From NCBI GenBank assembly GCA_018417955.1, contig JACTVC010000008.1, positions 124,001 to 188,000 of the forward strand: a stretch of 64,000 nt of DNA, written 5' to 3'. The position numbers and the translations under genes are program-made. This document shows positions 11,736 through 24,140 of the stretch, in pieces (position 1 is the stretch's first letter; each line of letters starts with the position of its first letter). Source of the stretch: Laccaria trichodermophora (taxonomy: Eukaryota > Basidiomycota > Agaricomycetes > Agaricales > Hydnangiaceae). The notes under the pieces were generated by a model, which was not told where the DNA came from, ran no database searches, and saw nothing but the letters and a program-made list of their open reading frames with translations.

Positions 11736-12758
11736 TCTTTTCATCATCTGAACCTGCCGATCATTAACATATACCTTACAGGCCGTGCACCTACAAATGA
11801 GTCATTTCCCGATGTACAAGTTTTTTGGGCTACCGGCTCCATGCACATCAAAGCTACACCCAAGCCAGGCGTTATCGAAATTCACCGGGTGAGTCCAGGG
11901 CCTGTGGTTCCCCTGCTGTTATTGAACTGTGTGAAGGTTGAGCAATCCCGCCCTGCCGTTGGAGATAGAAGGGTTCATGAACCCAGCCAGAGTGATGGGA
12001 AGGGAGACACCGAACCACCCCGCCAGGTCGAAGCCTTGGAAACTGCTGAGCGGTCACCTGGTTTTCGCTATGGCCAGTTTCTTCAGTTTTTTCTTTTCAG
12101 ATGCTTTCTTCACGCTATTCTTTACGCTACATTTAATAAGCCTTTTTCCTTTTCAAAGTTTATCCTTCCTTTATTATACGTGTTCTTTATCATTTACGCT
12201 CCCTGTCGCGATAGTCAGCTTTTTTTTTCCATTTCAAAGTTTATCATTCCTTTATTATACACGTACCCTGTATGATAGGTCGGCTGAGAAGCATTTGTAG
12301 ATAATGCAGGCCATTTATCGACAATGCAATGCGAACAGTTCGTATATATGGAATGAACGGACAAGAACGCCTACGAATACTAGTATACCTCGACTTTTGA
12401 AAGTCTTAAAATCTCTGATGTCACTGAGTCGAAATTTGAGAAGTCAGGCACAACTACAACTACTTAACAAAAACAAAAAGGTGAAATGGAGATATCTCTC
12501 CGCACAAGAAAGCCGAATCATTTGGCGGCTAATTGTGCGTCTTTACGGGGTACTTATCGGTCACGTCGACTCGTACCGTTCCTAGGAAGTGTTGGCATGA
12601 CACCGTGCGCTTGACACCCTCTCGATTGTGAATGTACGTCGTTTAGCTATTTCATTGTTTTGGGAACTTATTGTCGCAACATTTGCAGCTGTCCCTGCTA
12701 AGAATTTGTATATATCCCATCGTCACCTTACCAGTGCCCATCATTTCCCATTCATATC
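11736..12758. other. intergenic with short direct repeats, no supported gene
   Basis: Contains a direct duplication of a T-rich stretch (TTTCAAAGTTTATC followed by TTCCTTTATTATAC) at about 12155-12180 and 12232-12260. Part of 12300-12560 weakly recalls the sequence upstream of the WD40 genes (GTGGAATGGAGATA-like). No coding exon is supported. Confidence 0.35.
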
Positions 12759-15053
12759 ATGAAGAAAGCTACACCGAATCTGAAGAAAACTACTCCAGCC
12801 TCGCCGCGCCCCTCACCTTATCCAACCAACCGAATTGACAAATCTGGTCTCTTCCGTCGGTCTGATGCTGGCACCACCAACGTCGATCCTCTCACAAACA
12901 CGCTGGTATCCTGCTCCGAGCTTCCAATAATGCCTTTAGGATCAACTCAGCTGTCCGCTCAGGAACTGGAAATAAGTCCGTACACTGGGCCTCCAGCCCA
13001 GCTTCCTACTGAACCGCTCCCATACCCATCGTTGCACCCGCCTTCGAATCAGAACTCGGTCATGGATATGCATGCGACGTCTTCGAACGAGACTTTCAGA
13101 AACAGTGGCCAGCCCAGGCCATTGCCGGTTGATAAGGGGAAAGCAAAAGTACGTCTCTTTTACTGAAAGTCGAGTTGATGTTAAATCTAGAATAGGAGGT
13201 CTCCTTCCCAGCTTCCACGCCTCTAAGGGACGAAGATTTCAACATGACTAGAACTACTCTGCCCAATGCGTCAACCTCCGTAAGCACCTTTAACAACATC
13301 CATGACTAGCATAATCAAACACCTCTCCAGCACTCGTCCACTACGTCCTTATCCGTAAGTGGGCACATTCTTTTATTGATGAGCACAAGTTATTGAACAT
13401 CTTCTAGCTGGACTCCACGCCTATCACCCCCCAAGGACTAGTAGCGACCGGTTTGTCTCCCACTGCACCAAATGATGTTAGCATGGAGCATAGCTCCACG
13501 CCTGCAAATTCATTGGCCGCAGTAAGTTCCTTCTTCATCGCCGAAGCTATTAATTTACGAAAAATCTTGCAGCAACCATCCTTCTCGCCTGCCACCCCAC
13601 AAAGGCCACCTAATACCCCCTCCAATAATGTTGACCATGTAAGATCGTGCTTTCTTGAAAGGGCGCCTTTTAATCACTTAGCTTTCTATAGGTTTCTCCG
13701 GAGCTCAACAATGCCATTGTAAAAAGTGTTGAAAAGAGCGTCACGAACGTCTTCTATACCCTCCTTCCCCAGTTTGCTGCACGTAACACCCCACACTCAT
13801 CAATCTCCGCGGGCGCCTCCCAGTCCCGATCCATGGACATCAACATGCATGCGGAGGATGCAGATGACTTGCCGCGGATGAAACAAGTCAAAAAGAAGAA
13901 GACGTGTAATTGTTCTCCAGGTACGGATGACGACGGTTCAGTTGCAGACGACGAGGAGGATGTGGAGTGGTCAAGGACGAAAGCAACTCCCAGCAAGAGT
14001 CATCGGAGAAGAGGGCCCGTAATGAATCTCTATCACGTTGAGTCTTCAAGCTATTCCTTTCATTTCTGTTCTGACATCAGTGTAAAGTCTCTAATCAGAG
14101 AACACCTTCGTCAAAAATGCGTTTTGGGGCCTCACGACAAAGTCCTGCCATCGCCAGAGGCATCTGAAGTTGAAGACTTCGTCACTGACAATCAGGGAGG
14201 GCCATCATTGGAAGTTCCTCGCCTTTATTGGGCTGAGACCTTCGAATCTACTTGGAACCAACAAGTCCTCTTTATCTTAGCAACCGATCTCCGTCCTAGG
14301 TTACTAAACTCAGAAATCGGAGGCCAGTTGGAGGCTAAATGCATCACCATAGCGGCTTTGAAGAAAACTATTGCTATTAAACTTAAACGCACCCGCGAAG
14401 ATTACAACACTCACACGCCGCCTCCAATCGATTCTCAAGACACGGTTGTTGAGAAGTTGGATCGGTTTTCAAAGAAGAAAAACACTATGTTGAAGCAGAA
14501 CAGGAGGAATGGCCGTCGCAAGGGTGTAAGTGACGATTGTTCACTGTTTTCCATTCCTCGCTAAGTTGGTGCCCAGACGTACTCCCGAAGGTTGGACATT
14601 ATTGAAGACCGAATGTCGGAGAACGTCACATTCTGGCGAAATGTCCAGACTCTGCTTCGAGAGCTTGGCGAGGCTGGTATGAGCTCTGACGAGACCGACT
14701 CCGAGCGTCGAGCTCAGAAAGTCAAGGTTCTTCGGCGCGTACCCAAAGTCTGGCTTAATTCGGAAATATCTGCACTTTGGAATGCCGTAGAGAATTATGG
14801 CAAGGGAATATACGACAAGCCTGGTAACGCCCCCCTCACCCGTCACTTTGAACCTCGCATCCCGCCTCCTTCAGAATCTGCCTCAGGAAAACCGAAACGT
14901 CGCCCTGTCATTCGTTGCGTCTCTGGCCTACCATCAAACTATTACTGCAATCTATGGTGGAAAACACAATCTTCGGCTCAGCAGGAGATGGTGGATCGTC
15001 GTCCGCCCAAGGAGCTCCCATCGTATGTGAGTTATCTATTACTACAGTCTTAG
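12759..15053 (+). CDS. Ser/Thr/Pro-rich low-complexity protein, multi-exon, function unknown
   Basis: Start ATG at 12759 (MKKATPNLKKTTPASP). Exons: 12759-13148, 13196-13279, 13331-13354 (24 nt), 13408-13521, 13573-13638, 13692-14525 and 14577 onward, stop at about 15053 if the last GT (15027) is not used. All introns are 47-53 nt with clear GT-AG ends. The N-terminal half is Ser/Thr/Pro-rich and disordered. A Lys-rich patch and an acidic stretch (TDDDGSVADDEEDVEW near 13920) precede a more ordered C-terminal half containing EVPRLYWAETFESTWNQQVL and later RRLDIIEDRMSENVTFW and WLNSEISALWNAVENYG. I do not recognise a named domain; the basic/acidic composition would suit a nuclear protein. Each of the first five exons is a multiple of three in length. 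Confidence 0.6.
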
Positions 15054-15639
15054 CGAAATGATATGTTCTGACCGCTGCTTCAGAGAGATCTATTGATCTA
15101 ATTCCCTCTTGTTACTTACCGTGGGTGCCTTGATGGTTCCGCACTTCATATAACTTGTAGATAATCCCATTTGTAAGGTTACTCACATTGTAAGGTCGAT
15201 AATGCCTGCTACGTATATATATATATATATATCTTGCTGCGCTCGCCTTGCTCTTGAAAAGCTGAGTTCTTTGAGTTTAAGTATAACACAATCAAAGTGC
15301 AACTTAAACCCGGACGTGCGGATGAAGTCCTGTCACCTTCGCCGCGGCTCTAAGGCGATGGCTTTGGGACTTTGGGATTTCTGGGACAAATTGTCGGTAC
15401 GTCTATTGATTGAATCTACTAAGTCGAAATTGCTTATCACACCTACAACATCAGATAAACCAGCCAGTACAATTTATTGGGCACAGACTACTACGCGCTG
15501 TGTACAATTCAGTAGGCAAGGACCACGCGCTATGTACATATGTACTCAAACCGCGAATTGATTAGGCCGATATCGGGTGGCATTTCGGAGACAACCACGG
15601 ATGAAGTCAAACACTACCCAATCTTCCTGATATCCATTG
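15054..15639. other. intergenic, AT dinucleotide tract
   Basis: Holds a (TA)n microsatellite of about 20 bp near 15212-15231. No gene is supported. Confidence 0.4.
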
Positions 15640-16110
15640 AGAATGGGGAATTGTTCCTTTAACTGAAGTATCGTGAAGAAGGGTAAATTCAGCAATGATG
15701 AGTGCGAAGTCTACCTTGATGCAGATTGCCGCGAGTTTCTTGGGATCTTGTTTATTAAACGGGAGCCCTCTTTCCAGAGTGCTATTGACCTCAGCTCGTA
15801 CACCGGCCTTCAGAAATGAGGCTCAGTGTGATGAGAGCTCCACAACTACTGACGCACCTGAACCTTCTGGTAATCTTCCCTGTTCCAACCTAATACCACT
15901 GACAGTGAGTAGCCGTTCCGTCCAGGGCAACCAACTTCGCCGTGCGGCTTGGCGATCTTGTTAGAGATTAGCGAAGACAGAACCAGCTTCGATGAAGGTG
16001 ACTCCAGTGGCCATGTCCGGCGCAGTATAAGCTGGGTCAACGGCTTCAGTTTTTCTTCGCCGAAGATAATATGGAGAGCGAGAGAGCGGAGTGGAGTTGT
16101 CATAGCAGAA
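15640..16110 (-). pseudogene. exon remnants of an unidentified gene
   Basis: On the minus strand two stretches look coding: about 15700-15810 (KAGVRAEVNSTLERGLPF, then NKQDPKKLAAICIK before a GTAGAC donor-like site) and about 15880-16100 (MTTPLRSLALHIIFGEEKL or, in another frame, MATGVTFIEAGSVF). They cannot be joined into a complete protein and no family is recognised. It could be a fragment of a duplicated enzyme gene. Confidence 0.25.
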
Positions 16111-19100
16111 TTGAACATACATACATTCTTGCAATACAGACTAATATACATTATAATGTATTGTTCCGAAAAGGGATATAGTAACCAGAAAATACAATGA
16201 CAAAGATACATAGAAATCTATGAAGTACAACACAAAGTGAAGGTTTCCGGATACAAGAGCAGAATACAAGGGATCGCGCACGCTTATATACTCTTTACCA
16301 ACCAAGTAATTGTCTAGCAAAATCTATCGTGCAGGTTATCCCATCGTCCTCATTTTCACAAGTAAAATCGTGCACAACCTCCGGCCATGGGTAGGAAACC
16401 AGAAGGAAAGCGATTGCGAATGTGCTACTGTGCAGCTTTTCGATGCAACGGGAAAGCAATATCAGCTGAGGAGTTTACTTTGCATCAGGAGCGATCCGAG
16501 GAACTTGCCTTACAGGAAATCGAGAAGGAAATTGTCAAGATGACCATCTGCGATTCATTTCCATTGCCCAACTCTGCGTCCCTTTCATCTCTAGATAATT
16601 CCAAGACGGAGACCTGTTCCAAGAAGGTCAAGGATGCATACGGGGCATTGGTCACCACCGATGGATCAATCAACCAACACGAGATTGAAATCATGGCTGT
16701 ATTGGCCGAATGGGACGAAGCCGGGTTAGCCCTGAAACCGAAGGAGGCACGCTTCCGGGAGAGGCGTGAGGCCACCGCCTTCTTGAGCAGAGAAAAAGCT
16801 TGGGTTGGCGACATAACGGTTCGCTTGAGCCAGACCCCCTCATGCGGAGATGAGATAAATGTGAACTTCATCCGTATTATGATTGAGCGTGTAGATTCCA
16901 TTTCTCAACGGATTGAACAACGCCTTAGCGCGTGGAAAGAGCTCGACGAACATCGAGCTGGCGCCACCGACTATTACAACACAGGTAAGGTCCTCGCAAT
17001 TCAATGGGCCATTGTATCTCACCTCTTGTTAGATCGGTACTTTAACCATCCTCTCCAAAAGGCCAACCCCGCTCTCATCATTACGATGTTCATCGCTGTT
17101 GCACTGAGCGTGATCGCCAATGTCAGCAGATCGCCTTGTAATTTGGTGTTACGCCTCATGAAACATACGCTTCAATTGGTTGCGCCAAGTGCGACTTGGG
17201 AAAACATACCTGAAGATATTCGCACTGCACGTCAAAAATTTGACTTAGACCCCATTACGACGACTTACGCTACATGCCCTGCTTGCTCTTTCCTATACGC
17301 GCCAGTTGAAAAGGATGGGCATCAAGTATATCCTGCACGATGCGATTTCAAACGCTACCCAACTAGTCGCCCATGCGGTGCCCGTATCACAAAGTTTGGG
17401 GTTCAAAATGGCATTAGCGTACGGGTGCCCATAAGGCCATTCGTTCTGCAGAGCTTCACCGATTTCGTTGGCAAGCTCTATTGCCGTCCTGGGATCGAAG
17501 AAATGATTCGCCGAACCAAGCAACACATCAAAGAGTCTGTTGACGTACGGGATATCAATCAAGCCTCAGCCATCCGTCAGTTCCGAGGGCCTGACGGCAA
17601 AATATTCGTTGATTGCGAGGACGAACTACGCACCGTTTGGAGTTTCAGTTATGATGCCTTCAACCCATACCACAACAAGGCTGCGGGGAAATCAGCATCC
17701 GTCGGGTCAATAGCGATGGAGTGCATCAGCTTACCGTCAAGCATCCGACAACGGCCTGAAAATATATTCTTCGCAGGTGCCGTCCCGGGACCCAAACAAC
17801 CAAGTCTTGATGGGCTCAATCCATTCATTGCTCCCGTGGTTGATATACTTGACCGCAGTTACCACCAAGGGACCTGGTTTTCCAGAACGTATGAGCATCC
17901 AGAAGGTCGACGTTCACGAGAGGCAATTATCCCCAGTGTAAACGACCTCCCTGGGTCTCGCAAAGTCACTGGCTGCGCAGGTCATTCAGCAACAAGGTTT
18001 TGTTCATTGTGCTACTTACCGAAGTCCGAAATCAATTGCTTGGATGAGTCGAAATTTAAGCCAGTCACCGCCGAAGAGCACCGACGACATGCTAAAGAAT
18101 GGCTTGAGGCTACTTCTAAATTAAAGCGCAAAGCTCTGTTTAAGAAACACGGTGTACGTTGGTCGGAACTCTTACGTCTAAGTTACTGGGATCCTGTCAA
18201 TTGGGTTGTGGTTGACGGCATGCATGCCCTCCTCCTAGGGATAACAAGACATCATTTTCGGGTCGTAATCGGGACTAAATGGGACGAACGAGACGATGAC
18301 GTGGATACCGTCGTGTACAATCAAACACCGAAGGAGGTGCACCTGAAAAAGGGACGTCGTTTGTTAGCAAGCCAAAGCACCACTCTTAAACAACTGGAAA
18401 CGTTACCCATACCAGCTCTGAGGCAGCTTTGTATCGAGTACGACGTCATTCAAGTGGTCACGCAAACGGGTCACCGTGTAAAGAAACGTCCGTTCGCGAA
18501 CGCTCTTCTGGTACGTTAACTGGCACCCAATGTTATTGCTGTGCTGATTCAATTCCTTGAATAAAAGTCTGTTTGTCAAGGAACGTCAGTAGAGGATGAC
18601 AATGATGCGGAGCAAATCCCCATCGTTGGTATCACTTCACTCGACAGCGGTAGGCTCGGAGATGACACTTCGCTCGAGGGCGATCTTGCAGAAATAAACG
18701 CAGAACTCGGGGATGAGTCAGATAGCTTTGATGGTAACCCTATGCTCAGTACGAAAGAACTCAAGGAGATACAGCAAGACATACGAGATACAATCCGCCC
18801 CACGTGGCAGACAGGTCCTCCCCCAAACTTTGGCTGTCCCGCTCATGGAAAGCTCAAGGCAGATCAATGGAGAACGTGCATCGAATTCGATCTTCCAGTG
18901 TCGCTCGTCAGAATCTGGGAGGTTTCAAACGAACGAGACATCCCCAATGAACTGCGCCGTTGACGCCAAAAGGTAGTTGAAAGCACGATGTTGTTGTCAA
19001 TGGCGCTCTGATGGGGTCTTTCGCATAGAACGTCAGAAAAGCACGCACAAGAATACAAGCGATACATGCTCAAGTACCTTCATACATTGAGGGAACTTTG

Positions 19101-20832
19101 CCCCAATGATGATCTTCATCCTGTGCACCACAACGCACTACACATCCCCGACTTTCTTCAAAGGTTCGGCCCCATGCACGGATGGTGGATGTTCCCTTTC
19201 GAACGTCTTATTGGAATTCTTCAGAAAGTTAAGACCAACTTCAAAATTGGTGAGGGGTTCCGTTTCTTTCAGAGAAGTAAACTTGACAATACCTTTAGGC
19301 CAATTGGAGACAACAATCATGAATACGTTTTGTGCAGCGAGTGAGTTGAAGGTTTTCCTCCAACGTCCTGGATGTCCCGAATCATTGCGAGCCTGTGCAC
19401 CGATATTAGCCGATTGCTTTCCCGACATGGAAAGGGGAACACTAAACCACGATATCCAGACTTTGGGAGAGGAGGACTATGTGCAACATCAGAAAGGAAA
19501 AACTGTTCGGCTTGAGGAAGACGTACGTGATGCCCTGGTCACCGCTCTTCAAGGCGAACCAGCTCTCGCGCAGGGAGTACGGGAACATTCCCGATTGGAG
19601 TTCCGAGGACGCAAAATTGCATCATCCAACGTGACCTACCGCAATAGCATAGTATTTTTTGAGCCTTGCGTTGTTCGCACAATCATTGAAGTTGGGCCCA
19701 TTGAAAGCCCGCTTTTTTTCCTGGCCATCCACAGATACCTCCCGTCTGCGAGCGACATATTCTTGAAGTATTCTGACTTTGGGGCTACGATCAGATCGAG
19801 AGAGACGCACGAGAAGGTAGAAATCATACCTATCACCAATCGGATCTATGCCGCAAATCAACCAATACTTTCCATTCCTCCACTGATTCCTACCGGATTC
19901 CACGGATTCCGGCCGGAATCCAGGAATTCCGGCAGAATCCAGGAATTCCGGTGGAATCCAACCGGAATCCACAGGAATCCAACTGGAATAGACAGAAAAT
20001 CTCATTATTTAGGTTATATTTCACTCTTCTATTTCAGACATACATTTTGGAACAGGGGAATTGATGAAAATACACTTTAAATGCGACTTAATGTGCACTT
20101 ATCAAGACCTCCTGAATTACTTATGCAATGTAGTCAACCAATCTATTATTCTATTCTATGTTGATAACATAATCCTAAGAATTTCTTATCACACTTAGAT
20201 TTGAACAGAGAAAATTGTAGTATATTATATTCATTAGAGCTACATAAATCTATTCTACAACATTGAGTGTTAAAGAACTACATACTCTACTACATGAGGG
20301 GGGAGGGAGTGGTGGGGAGAGAGTGGTGGAGAGGAGAGATGGAGGGGAGGGAGTGATGAAGGGGGGAGGGAGCAATGGAGGGGGATGGAGGGGAGGGAGT
20401 GAGGGGGAGGGATGGAGAGAGGGGGGAGGGATGGAGAGAGGGAACAGGGGGGAGGGAAAAGGAAGGGGAGAGGGGAAAGGAAGAGGGAGGGATAGGGAAG
20501 AGGGTGGGCCGTCATCCGTTGACGTGCTCGTCGTCCGCTAACGTGCTCGTCGTCTGTTGACGTCGTCGTCGTCCATTGACGTGGGCGTCCGTTGACGCGG
20601 TCGTCGTCCGTTGACGTGGTGGTGGTGTCGTCGTGGGCGTGTCGTTTGTTGGCGTGGCCCTCCGTTGATGTGGTGAGGCGTGTCGTCGTCCGTGGGCGTG
20701 GTCGTGGTGGTCGTGCGTTGACGTGGTTGTCCCTCGTCGTGTGCCTGGTGTTAGCAAGCTGGGTGGGACGAGCTTGGGATGGAGGTTGCTCACCTAGGAC
20801 GACGAACGACGACTTGCGTCGTTCGTCGTCTG

Positions 20833-20863
20833 GTTGCCACGTCGCTGATAGCGACGTGGCAAC
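20833..20863. repeat. perfect 14-bp hairpin in element D
   Basis: Arms GTTGCCACGTCGCT and its exact complement around a 3-nt loop (GAT). The same core (GCCACGTCGC ... GCGACGTGGC) occurs in element F at 44805-44829. Confidence 0.8.
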
Positions 20864-21189
20864 GTGTTGCCGCGCTCGTTTACTGGGGCTGGTGGCGTGG
20901 CGTTGGGGCGTCGTTTCCCGCGTCGTGGCCGTGACGTTGTGTTAGAGGGTAGGGGTCGTGGTGAGAACGACGACGGACGTCGTCGTTCTCTCGTCGTTCT
21001 CGTCGTCTTGTTGCCACGTCGCAACGTGTCGTCGTCGTTTACTGGTGACGTGGCGTTGAGGCGTGGTGGTCGATCGGTGGCTGGTGTGCGTGGTGGTGGC
21101 CGTTGGTGACGTGGTCATGTCGCAAGGTTGGTGGGCGTCGTGGACGATGGTGGTGGTGGTTGAGAGAGAGAGGGTTGTTTGTTGATGAC

Positions 21190-21231
21190 GCCCAAATCAA
21201 GCGTCGGCGTTTGCCGACGCTTGATTTGGGC
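21190..21231. repeat. perfect 19-bp hairpin near the right end of element D
   Basis: Arms GCCCAAATCAAGCGTCGGC and its exact complement, 4-nt loop (GTTT). It lies immediately inside the right-hand dyad array. A hairpin in the equivalent position is present in elements E, 51251-54095 and G. Confidence 0.85.
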
Positions 21232-21636
21232 ATCAGGAATTCCGTTCCGTGTCATTCCGGGAGCATTCCTTCCGGGTGATTCCTGGAACGATTTCGGCGG
21301 AATTTGAATTCCATCAAAATTCCGCCGGAATGGTTTGATCAATTTGGCAGGGCCCTCTGCCAAATTTGATTCCTCCGGAATTCCGGGAATTGTCTGGATT
21401 CCGCCGGATTCCGGCAGGAATCAGTGGAGGACAATAAAGACCTCAAATCAACGTGTATGGGAAGACGACCAAATTGTTGTCCGTCCCCTCATTGAGGTAA
21501 GTCATGTATATCTTAAATCTTGACCTCAATGACACGAGAGATTCCAGGACTTCTAAAAGTCAAGACATAGTAGTATTAGTAAGGCATTTTGTACGCTAAT
21601 ATACATGTAAGAGATTGCAGTCAAATCATCCCGTAA

Positions 21637-23156
21637 TTAAAACCTGGGGGTCCCCTTCCACGCACCCGCAGGGCAGTAAATTGTAGACAAGTTAGGCAAC
21701 AAGACTTTACAAGTCGTGATAAAGTCATTGAATTGAGAACTACCTATGATTGCTTGGCTATCCAACTCGCTTAGAAATTGCGGTTTGACTCGTAGTTCAG
21801 AAACGTCAGGGCAGATTTGAAGCCAGTCGGCAACTCGGTTCTTTGAGAAAGATGTAGGTAATGGAGCCATTCAACAAAAAAAACTGAGCTCACAGCAATG
21901 GTAAAGTCGAAGGAATCAACCATAAATTCCAGCGTCTTGACTCCAGACAAACGAACAGCGTCCGGCTTTCGGCATACGCATTGAACCTCTGGATAAACGA
22001 GGAATTGCTCGACGTGATCTGGGATGCGACTGGGAAGAGAAATTACGAGCTTCAAATTGTTGAAGCGATATTTAGTGAGCGGCGCCAGCACCGCCAAGAG
22101 TGTGTTCATATTCAAACAGAATTCAACTTGGGACGGGCGGGGTCGGATGTTGGGCGCCTGAAGAAAACACTCCTGAAGAAGCGATGCATCTTGGAGCTTC
22201 AAGAGCCGATAATTGGCACTCAAGAATAGATGAGTGAGAGGAGGTAGGGAAAGGGCAGATTTTGGGGCGGTGGGTGTGAGTCCGTTGAGAGGGTTACTGA
22301 AAAGAAAGACCGTCTTGACCAAGGAATGTTGCTTGAAAAAAGCAACTTTGATCGAGATTGTAACGTGGCTTAAAGACCGAATGGAGAAGGTTCGAAGCTT
22401 GGGAAAGTTAATGAGGGATAGGATACTATCGCAGTCCTGCTGCGAAGAGCAATCCTCGAGCTGAAAATCCTCAACGTGAGAACTTGCGATGACGAAGATG
22501 GATCGACAGAGTTCAAGCAAACTTGGAATTCTGGTCAAATCTGCAGAAACTGCCAATGAACTGACACCTTTCAGCAAACCCCGAGTGGGGAGCTGACGGA
22601 CAGGCCGCGTAGGACGATGAAGTGGGATAGTGAGGGAACGAGTTGGAGGGGTGAAGTATGACCTTGATCTCTGAAGCTGGAGACTGAAGCATGTGTCCCT
22701 CAAGGACGCCAGGAATGCGATGAGAGGTTCCAAAATTCTCGTGTCATGCAACAACTCCGTTTCTCTCTCATCAAATTCGATACAAACGGACCGGACTCGA
22801 GGTGTTGCCGCAATCAGCTTCCGCAGGTGCCTCCCGTACTCGACAACGTAGAAGAGGTCGCAAGTTAGTGAGATTTCGTCGAACAGGGGGGTGGTGGAAA
22901 GGAGGACGATGGCCATACGTCCAACAATGTCCCTGATGTAGATGTACCCCTTGTGATGTTCAATGATACCGGCGCGGGCAAGGTACGTATGTGCAGCATT
23001 GGCTCTAAGTCTGCGGTTGAATAAGAGCGCCGGGCTCAATAAGTCGGAATCGGTAAGGTTGCAAATAATGAGTTGCAGAAGTTCGTTTGGGAGATCAAGA
23101 AGAAGGGCGGGACTAGCAGGATCGGAAGAGGGAATTGTGTCAAGCTCTTCATGCAA
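21637..23156 (-). CDS. F-box domain protein, probable SCF substrate adaptor
   Basis: Start ATG at 23156; exons 21894-23156 and 21637-21840 joined by a 53-nt GT-AG intron (GCT joining AAC), giving 488 residues. Residues about 18-60 (LLLDLPNELLQLIICNLTD, then DLLSPALLFNRRLRANA) match the F-box consensus (LPxEll..I...L...dLl....v.r..r), which in the family binds Skp1. The rest is Leu-rich with irregular repeats (LTHLFLSANYRLLKL, FNNLKLVISLP, VKTLEFMVDS) as expected of a leucine-rich-repeat-like substrate-binding region, a very common arrangement in mushroom genomes. The second exon contains RVADWLQICPDVSELRV and ends ...GAWKGTPRF. The frame is intact. The substrate is unknown. Confidence 0.75.
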
Positions 23157-24065
23157 AGGGGGTGCCTAGAAGAACAGGAAAGGAAACTTGAGCAAGAACC
23201 GCCGCAGGAAGGGAACAAACAGACCTGCTTCTGTCTTTTGGCGCGTGTTTGCAAGGATGGTTCTTTGGTCCCAATCACTGACGCATCGCCAGACCTCTGT
23301 GGGAACATGGGCTGGGAAGATGAATACAGCGATGAGATGTACTTACGTCTGGTTGAGATCTTTTCAAAGAACCATTACTGCGACGCGACGATAGTATCTG
23401 AGACACCACCTAAGTCAATGGCGCATCATCTAAGACGAGGAGCAAGTCGCACCTTCTCGACAAACGCTGCCGGCAGCGTTACTTGTCCGGACAAAGGAAG
23501 ACGCATATTAAAAATGAGATTTGGAAATTGGGAACTGAGGATGTTATTCGTGTATAGTAACATCGGTATTTAACTCGGTTGTTTGGAATCTACAAAGACA
23601 ATAAATTAGAAAGGTCACCGCAGGAGCGGTTGAAGACTCACTCTGAGATACAGTTGCCCTGAGCACCATGGCAACAATACGAGTCGCATCGATGCGACTC
23701 ACAATAGCTCGAAGCTCCACCCTGCTGATATGCGCAATCAGCCACGGTGGGATGATCACAGTTCGTTGTACTTACATACTCCACTTCGAAATGGAGACAA
23801 GTTCCATCTCCATTCACACTTAGTGCTTTTGTTTTCTTCGATCATTCTTGACTGGTACCTGACTATTCTACATTTGATTTTGCAAGATTATCTACATGTA
23901 TCTACGCGTAGTAAGTACAAATGAAAGAGTGGAAAGGGCAAGAAAGAGTGGAAGGGGCAAGGTATCGCGAAGGAGAACTATTATTAGTTATCGCATGAAG
24001 GTAAGGTAAGTGAGTGCAAAGAGGGAAGACACTTTCTGACTTGTCGTTGGTATATGTACCGACCA
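23157..24065. other. upstream region of WD40 copy B with duplicated sequence
   Basis: From about 23520 onward this is an inverted duplicate of 10200-11190, including a degenerate copy (minus strand, 23635-23770) of the WLIAHISR exon. The duplicate lacks roughly 100 bp present near 11020-11140 in the other copy. 23157-23520 shows no supported gene. Confidence 0.45.
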
Positions 24066-24140
24066 CTTCAGGGCTGTCGCTTCAGAGCTTTAGGGTTGTC
24101 GCTTCAAAACTTTAGGGCTGTCGCTTCAAAACCGCACGTG
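24066..24140. promoter_or_regulatory. E-box plus three 22-bp repeats upstream of WD40 copy B
   Basis: Three tandem 22-bp units (24066-24087, 24088-24109, 24110-24131) with core CTTTAGGGCTGTCGCTTC, the first two slightly diverged, followed by CACGTG at 24135-24140. It is the inverted counterpart of 10501-10575. Distance to the WD40 start codon is about 400 bp in both cases. Confidence 0.5.

Larger units (their letters stand above)
19863..21444. mobile_element. non-autonomous element D (CAGTACTTT/GAGGTCTTT family)
   Basis: A 1582-bp insertion in the Tnp2 gene, flanked by the perfect 8-bp duplication AAATCAAC (19855-19862 and 21445-21452). The left end reads CAATACTTTCCATTCCTCC; the right end, inverted, reads GAGGTCTTTATTGTCCTCC. 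Both then enter CACTGATTCC and an array of dyads based on GGAATTCCGG and GGATTCCG. The interior, left to right, is AT-rich spacer (20050-20280), a purine tract of GGAGGG units (20285-20515), a minisatellite of GTCGTCCGTTGACGTGG-like units (20515-21130), and two hairpins. No transposase is encoded. The 8-bp duplication fits a hAT-mobilised element. Confidence 0.8.
16387..21486 (+). pseudogene. Tnp2-type (CACTA-like) transposase, interrupted and decayed
   Basis: First exon 16387-18510 (starting MGRKPEGKRLRMCYCAAF) carries a Tnp2-type core: FFAGAVPGPKQPSLDGLNPF, a Cys/His motif (CAGHSATRFCSLCYLP), and DPVNWVVVDGMHALLLGITR, the segment that normally holds catalytic acidic residues. An intron 18511-18567 leads to a second exon, and the C-terminal part reads PDFLQRFGPMHGWWMFPFER, then an intron from about 19248 to 19298 and ETTIMNTFCAASELKVFLQR. 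Two in-frame TGA codons (18961-18963 and 19009-19011) break the frame, both compatible with CGA-to-TGA change. A 1.58-kb element (19863-21444) is inserted near the C-terminus; the frame resumes exactly after it (RVWEDDQIVVRPLIE). Terminal repeats of the Tnp2 element itself were not located. Confidence 0.8.

Noticed and set aside
15202..15561. Open frame of 119 codons containing the (TA)n tract
   Set aside because: Begins with a Tyr/Ile run encoded by the microsatellite and shows no other coding evidence.
23073..23573. Plus-strand open frame of 166 codons as a gene
   Set aside because: Partly antisense to the F-box gene, no domain, and no plausible splice partners.
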